From the NCBI RefSeq assembly GCF_030347395.1, contig NZ_CP128170.1:2046001-2110000 (forward strand): 64,000 nt of DNA, given 5' to 3'. Below the pieces are notes generated by a model that was not told the DNA's origin, did no database searches, and worked only from the letters and a program-made list of their open reading frames with translations. Source of the DNA: Microbacterium sp. ET2 (GTDB lineage Bacteria > Actinomycetota > Actinomycetes > Actinomycetales > Microbacteriaceae). Below are positions 62,528 through 64,000 of this stretch, piece after piece (positions within the stretch are counted from its first letter, which is position 1; each line of letters begins with the position of its first letter). A program made the translations under genes and the position numbers.

Positions 62528-63825
62528 CGGGAAGCGCCTTCGGCCACCGCGACGCCCACCGGCGGCGTCTGCGGCTTCGGGGTGCCGAGCGGCACGTGCG
62601 CACGAACGCGGAACCCGCCGCGTGGGCGAGGCCCGGCCTCCAGGACGCCACCCGACGCGGCCGCGCGTTCCCGCATCCCCACGAGACCGAGGCCCGGGCG
62701 CGGGGAGGTGGCGACGCGACCGGTGTTGGTGACCTCGAGTTCGACGCCGTCGCGGGAGTACCGCAGCCGCACGTCGGCGCCGGCATCAGGACCGGCGTGA
62801 CGACGCGCGTTCGTGAGCGCCTCCTGGGCGATGCGGTAGAGATTGACCTGCACGACGTAGGGGACGGGCAGCGGATCGCCGACGACGGTGAACGTGGTCG
62901 GCAGACCGTTGTCCTCGGCGTGTCGGACGAGGGCCTCCAGGTCGTCGAGCGACAGGGTGGACCCTTCGTCCGTGTCGGCATCGGCCGTGCGCAGGGTCTG
63001 CAGCAGATGGCGCAGCTCGTCGAGGGCCGATCGCGCCGACGACTCCACTCCTGAGAGCGCCGCGCGCGCAGCATCCGGGTCCTTTTCGATCACCGCGCGT
63101 GCCGCACCGGCCTGCACCCCCATGGCGGAGACGTGGTGCGCGACGACGTCGTGCAGTTCGCGGGCGATCTTCAGGCGATCGAGGGCGACCGCCTGCGCCG
63201 CCGTCAGTTCGCGCTCGCGCTCGAGCTCCTCTGTGCGAAGCTCCAGCGCACGGCGCTGCAGGGCGGAGGCGTACGCGCGATCGCCCATGTAATAGGCCCC
63301 GCCGAAGAAGGCGACGTTCACCAGGAACTGGATGAGCATGTAGGCGACGAAGGGGGAGAAGATCCCTTCGCGCGAGAGCCCGTCATCGGTCGGCGCCGTG
63401 ACGGCCTGGAATGTGGTGATCAGAAGCCAGAGGAACATGCCGACGGTGATCACCGCGCGGACGATGACGGCCCGCCGGCGGTCATCGACCCAGGCGCCGA
63501 CGGTGTAGAACGCGATGAAGACGGCGATGTTGCCGACGTACAGCTCGGGGATCCGGACGCTCATCCCGATGAAGAAGGCCAGCGAGACCACGACGGCGAT
63601 GATCTCGGGGTAGCGACGCCGCAGGGCAAGCGGCAGGGTGAGCGCGGCTCCGTACAGCAGTGACCACTGGATCTCGGCGGTGTCGGTGCCGTAGAAGCCG
63701 GCGACCGAGCCGAGGGCCGCGCTGAGGATGGCGCCGACGAAGAGGCCGATCGCGAGGCCGAGGTCGGCGCGGAAGTCGGCGCGTGTCGCCGGAGCCCGAG
63801 CGATCGTGGATGCGGGCGACGTCAT
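62524..63825 (-). CDS. Sensor histidine kinase (HisKA_3/NarL group)
   Basis: 433 residues. The N-terminal half has five or six membrane helices and little outside the membrane, so the signal is probably sensed in or at the membrane. The phospho-His motif is ARELHDVVAHHVSAMGVQAG. The ATPase domain has LYRIAQEALTNARRHA and GLGLVGMRERAAASGG. It phosphorylates the adjacent LuxR-type regulator. The operon's targets are unknown; the neighbouring NatAB exporter is a common partner of such pairs. Confidence 0.92.
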   Translation of the reverse strand: MTSPASTIARAPATRADFRADLGLAIGLFVGAILSAALGSVAGFYGTDTAEIQWSLLYGAALTLPLALRRRYPEIIAVVVSLAFFIGMSVRIPELYVGNIAVFIAFYTVGAWVDDRRRAVIVRAVITVGMFLWLLITTFQAVTAPTDDGLSREGIFSPFVAYMLIQFLVNVAFFGGAYYMGDRAYASALQRRALELRTEELERERELTAAQAVALDRLKIARELHDVVAHHVSAMGVQAGAARAVIEKDPDAARAALSGVESSARSALDELRHLLQTLRTADADTDEGSTLSLDDLEALVRHAEDNGLPTTFTVVGDPLPVPYVVQVNLYRIAQEALTNARRHAGPDAGADVRLRYSRDGVELEVTNTGRVATSPRPGLGLVGMRERAAASGGVLEAGPRPRGGFRVRAHVPLGTPKPQTPPVGVAVAEGASR

Positions 63826-63957
63826 CCTTCCACGGTAGAGGCGCCGACCGGCCGTGGCATCCGCCCGCGGGCGGAGCGATGCGTCTCCGTCGCGCGGGGG
63901 AGGCGCGGGGCCGGGCGCGCTGAGAGGGTGGGCGTCACGAACGGGAAGGAGTCCGCG

Positions 63958-64000
63958 ATGGCGACGCTCGAGAATCTGATGTGGGGCGACCGTGACGATC
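63958..64000 (+). CDS. Gene start cut by the window end
   Basis: ATG at 63958 preceded by GGGAAGGA at a suitable distance; the first residues read MATLENLMWGDRDD. Too short to identify. It is divergent from the histidine kinase. Confidence 0.45.
   Translation, partial: MATLENLMWGDRDD

Overview
The window is high-GC actinobacterial DNA, most likely a Microbacterium or close relative (Microbacteriaceae). Pointers are the gene content, the frequent GTG starts, HspR/HAIR control of chaperones and the recurrent 'gcggcatcc' word. It looks chromosomal: no IS element, prophage, rRNA operon or CRISPR array was seen. One tRNA gene (Gly, anticodon CCC) is present.

Layout. 1-16 kb holds housekeeping and accessory genes: an ion channel and an alpha/beta hydrolase (both frame-disrupted), the nucleoid protein HU, a CopD/CtaG membrane protein, a Pif1/RecD-like helicase, heme oxygenase with a DUF2470 partner, a probably inactive beta-lactamase-fold lipoprotein, an RhtA-like exporter, GntR, Fic and two MarR regulators, tRNA-Gly, dcd and an MFS transporter. 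16.7-28.3 kb is a complete type IV pilus locus. An orphan OmpR-type response regulator lies divergent to pilB-pilT-pilC, and a converging operon runs pilA-pilV-pilW-(PilX-like)-pilD-pilM-pilN-pilO. 28.4-32.6 kb is the heat-shock operon dnaK-grpE-dnaJ-hspR. 32.6-42.3 kb carries DUF2252, a K+ channel, an isochorismatase-like hydrolase, a repeat array, a DUF559/Vsr-like nuclease gene, two GT4 glycosyltransferases and an AraC-type regulator. 42.4-48 kb holds an Hsp70-like membrane protein, a secreted M28 peptidase and clpB. 48-52.4 kb has a UbiA prenyltransferase and a type III PKS / methyltransferase / FAD-monooxygenase operon. 52.5-64 kb carries an MFS pump with an ArsR-like repressor, a GT1 glycosyltransferase with TetR, a VOC protein, a glucose-6-phosphate dehydrogenase, a NatAB-type ABC exporter, an FMN reductase, a DHFR-like protein, a LuxR/NarL two-component system and a gene cut by the window end.

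Genes working together. dnaK and clpB promoters share one design: a sigma70-like promoter with 17-bp spacing and a HAIR operator starting inside the -10 box. This implies joint HspR control, with hspR last in the dnaK operon. The pilus locus has all core parts (two ATPases, platform, alignment proteins, peptidase, major pilin, minor pilins). The type III PKS operon resembles alkylresorcinol/alkylquinone operons, with a UbiA enzyme close by.

Most unusual are two families of short intergenic elements with terminal inverted repeats. A 57-bp family forms an eight-copy array (35409-36268) in front of the DUF559/Vsr-like nuclease gene and has one copy just behind it. A 74-bp family occurs twice (49381-49454, 54374-54447). 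Five genes are interrupted by apparent single-base indels, most of them deletions beside G/C-rich bases. Sequencing or assembly error is the simplest explanation, so those genes should be read as probably intact in the organism.
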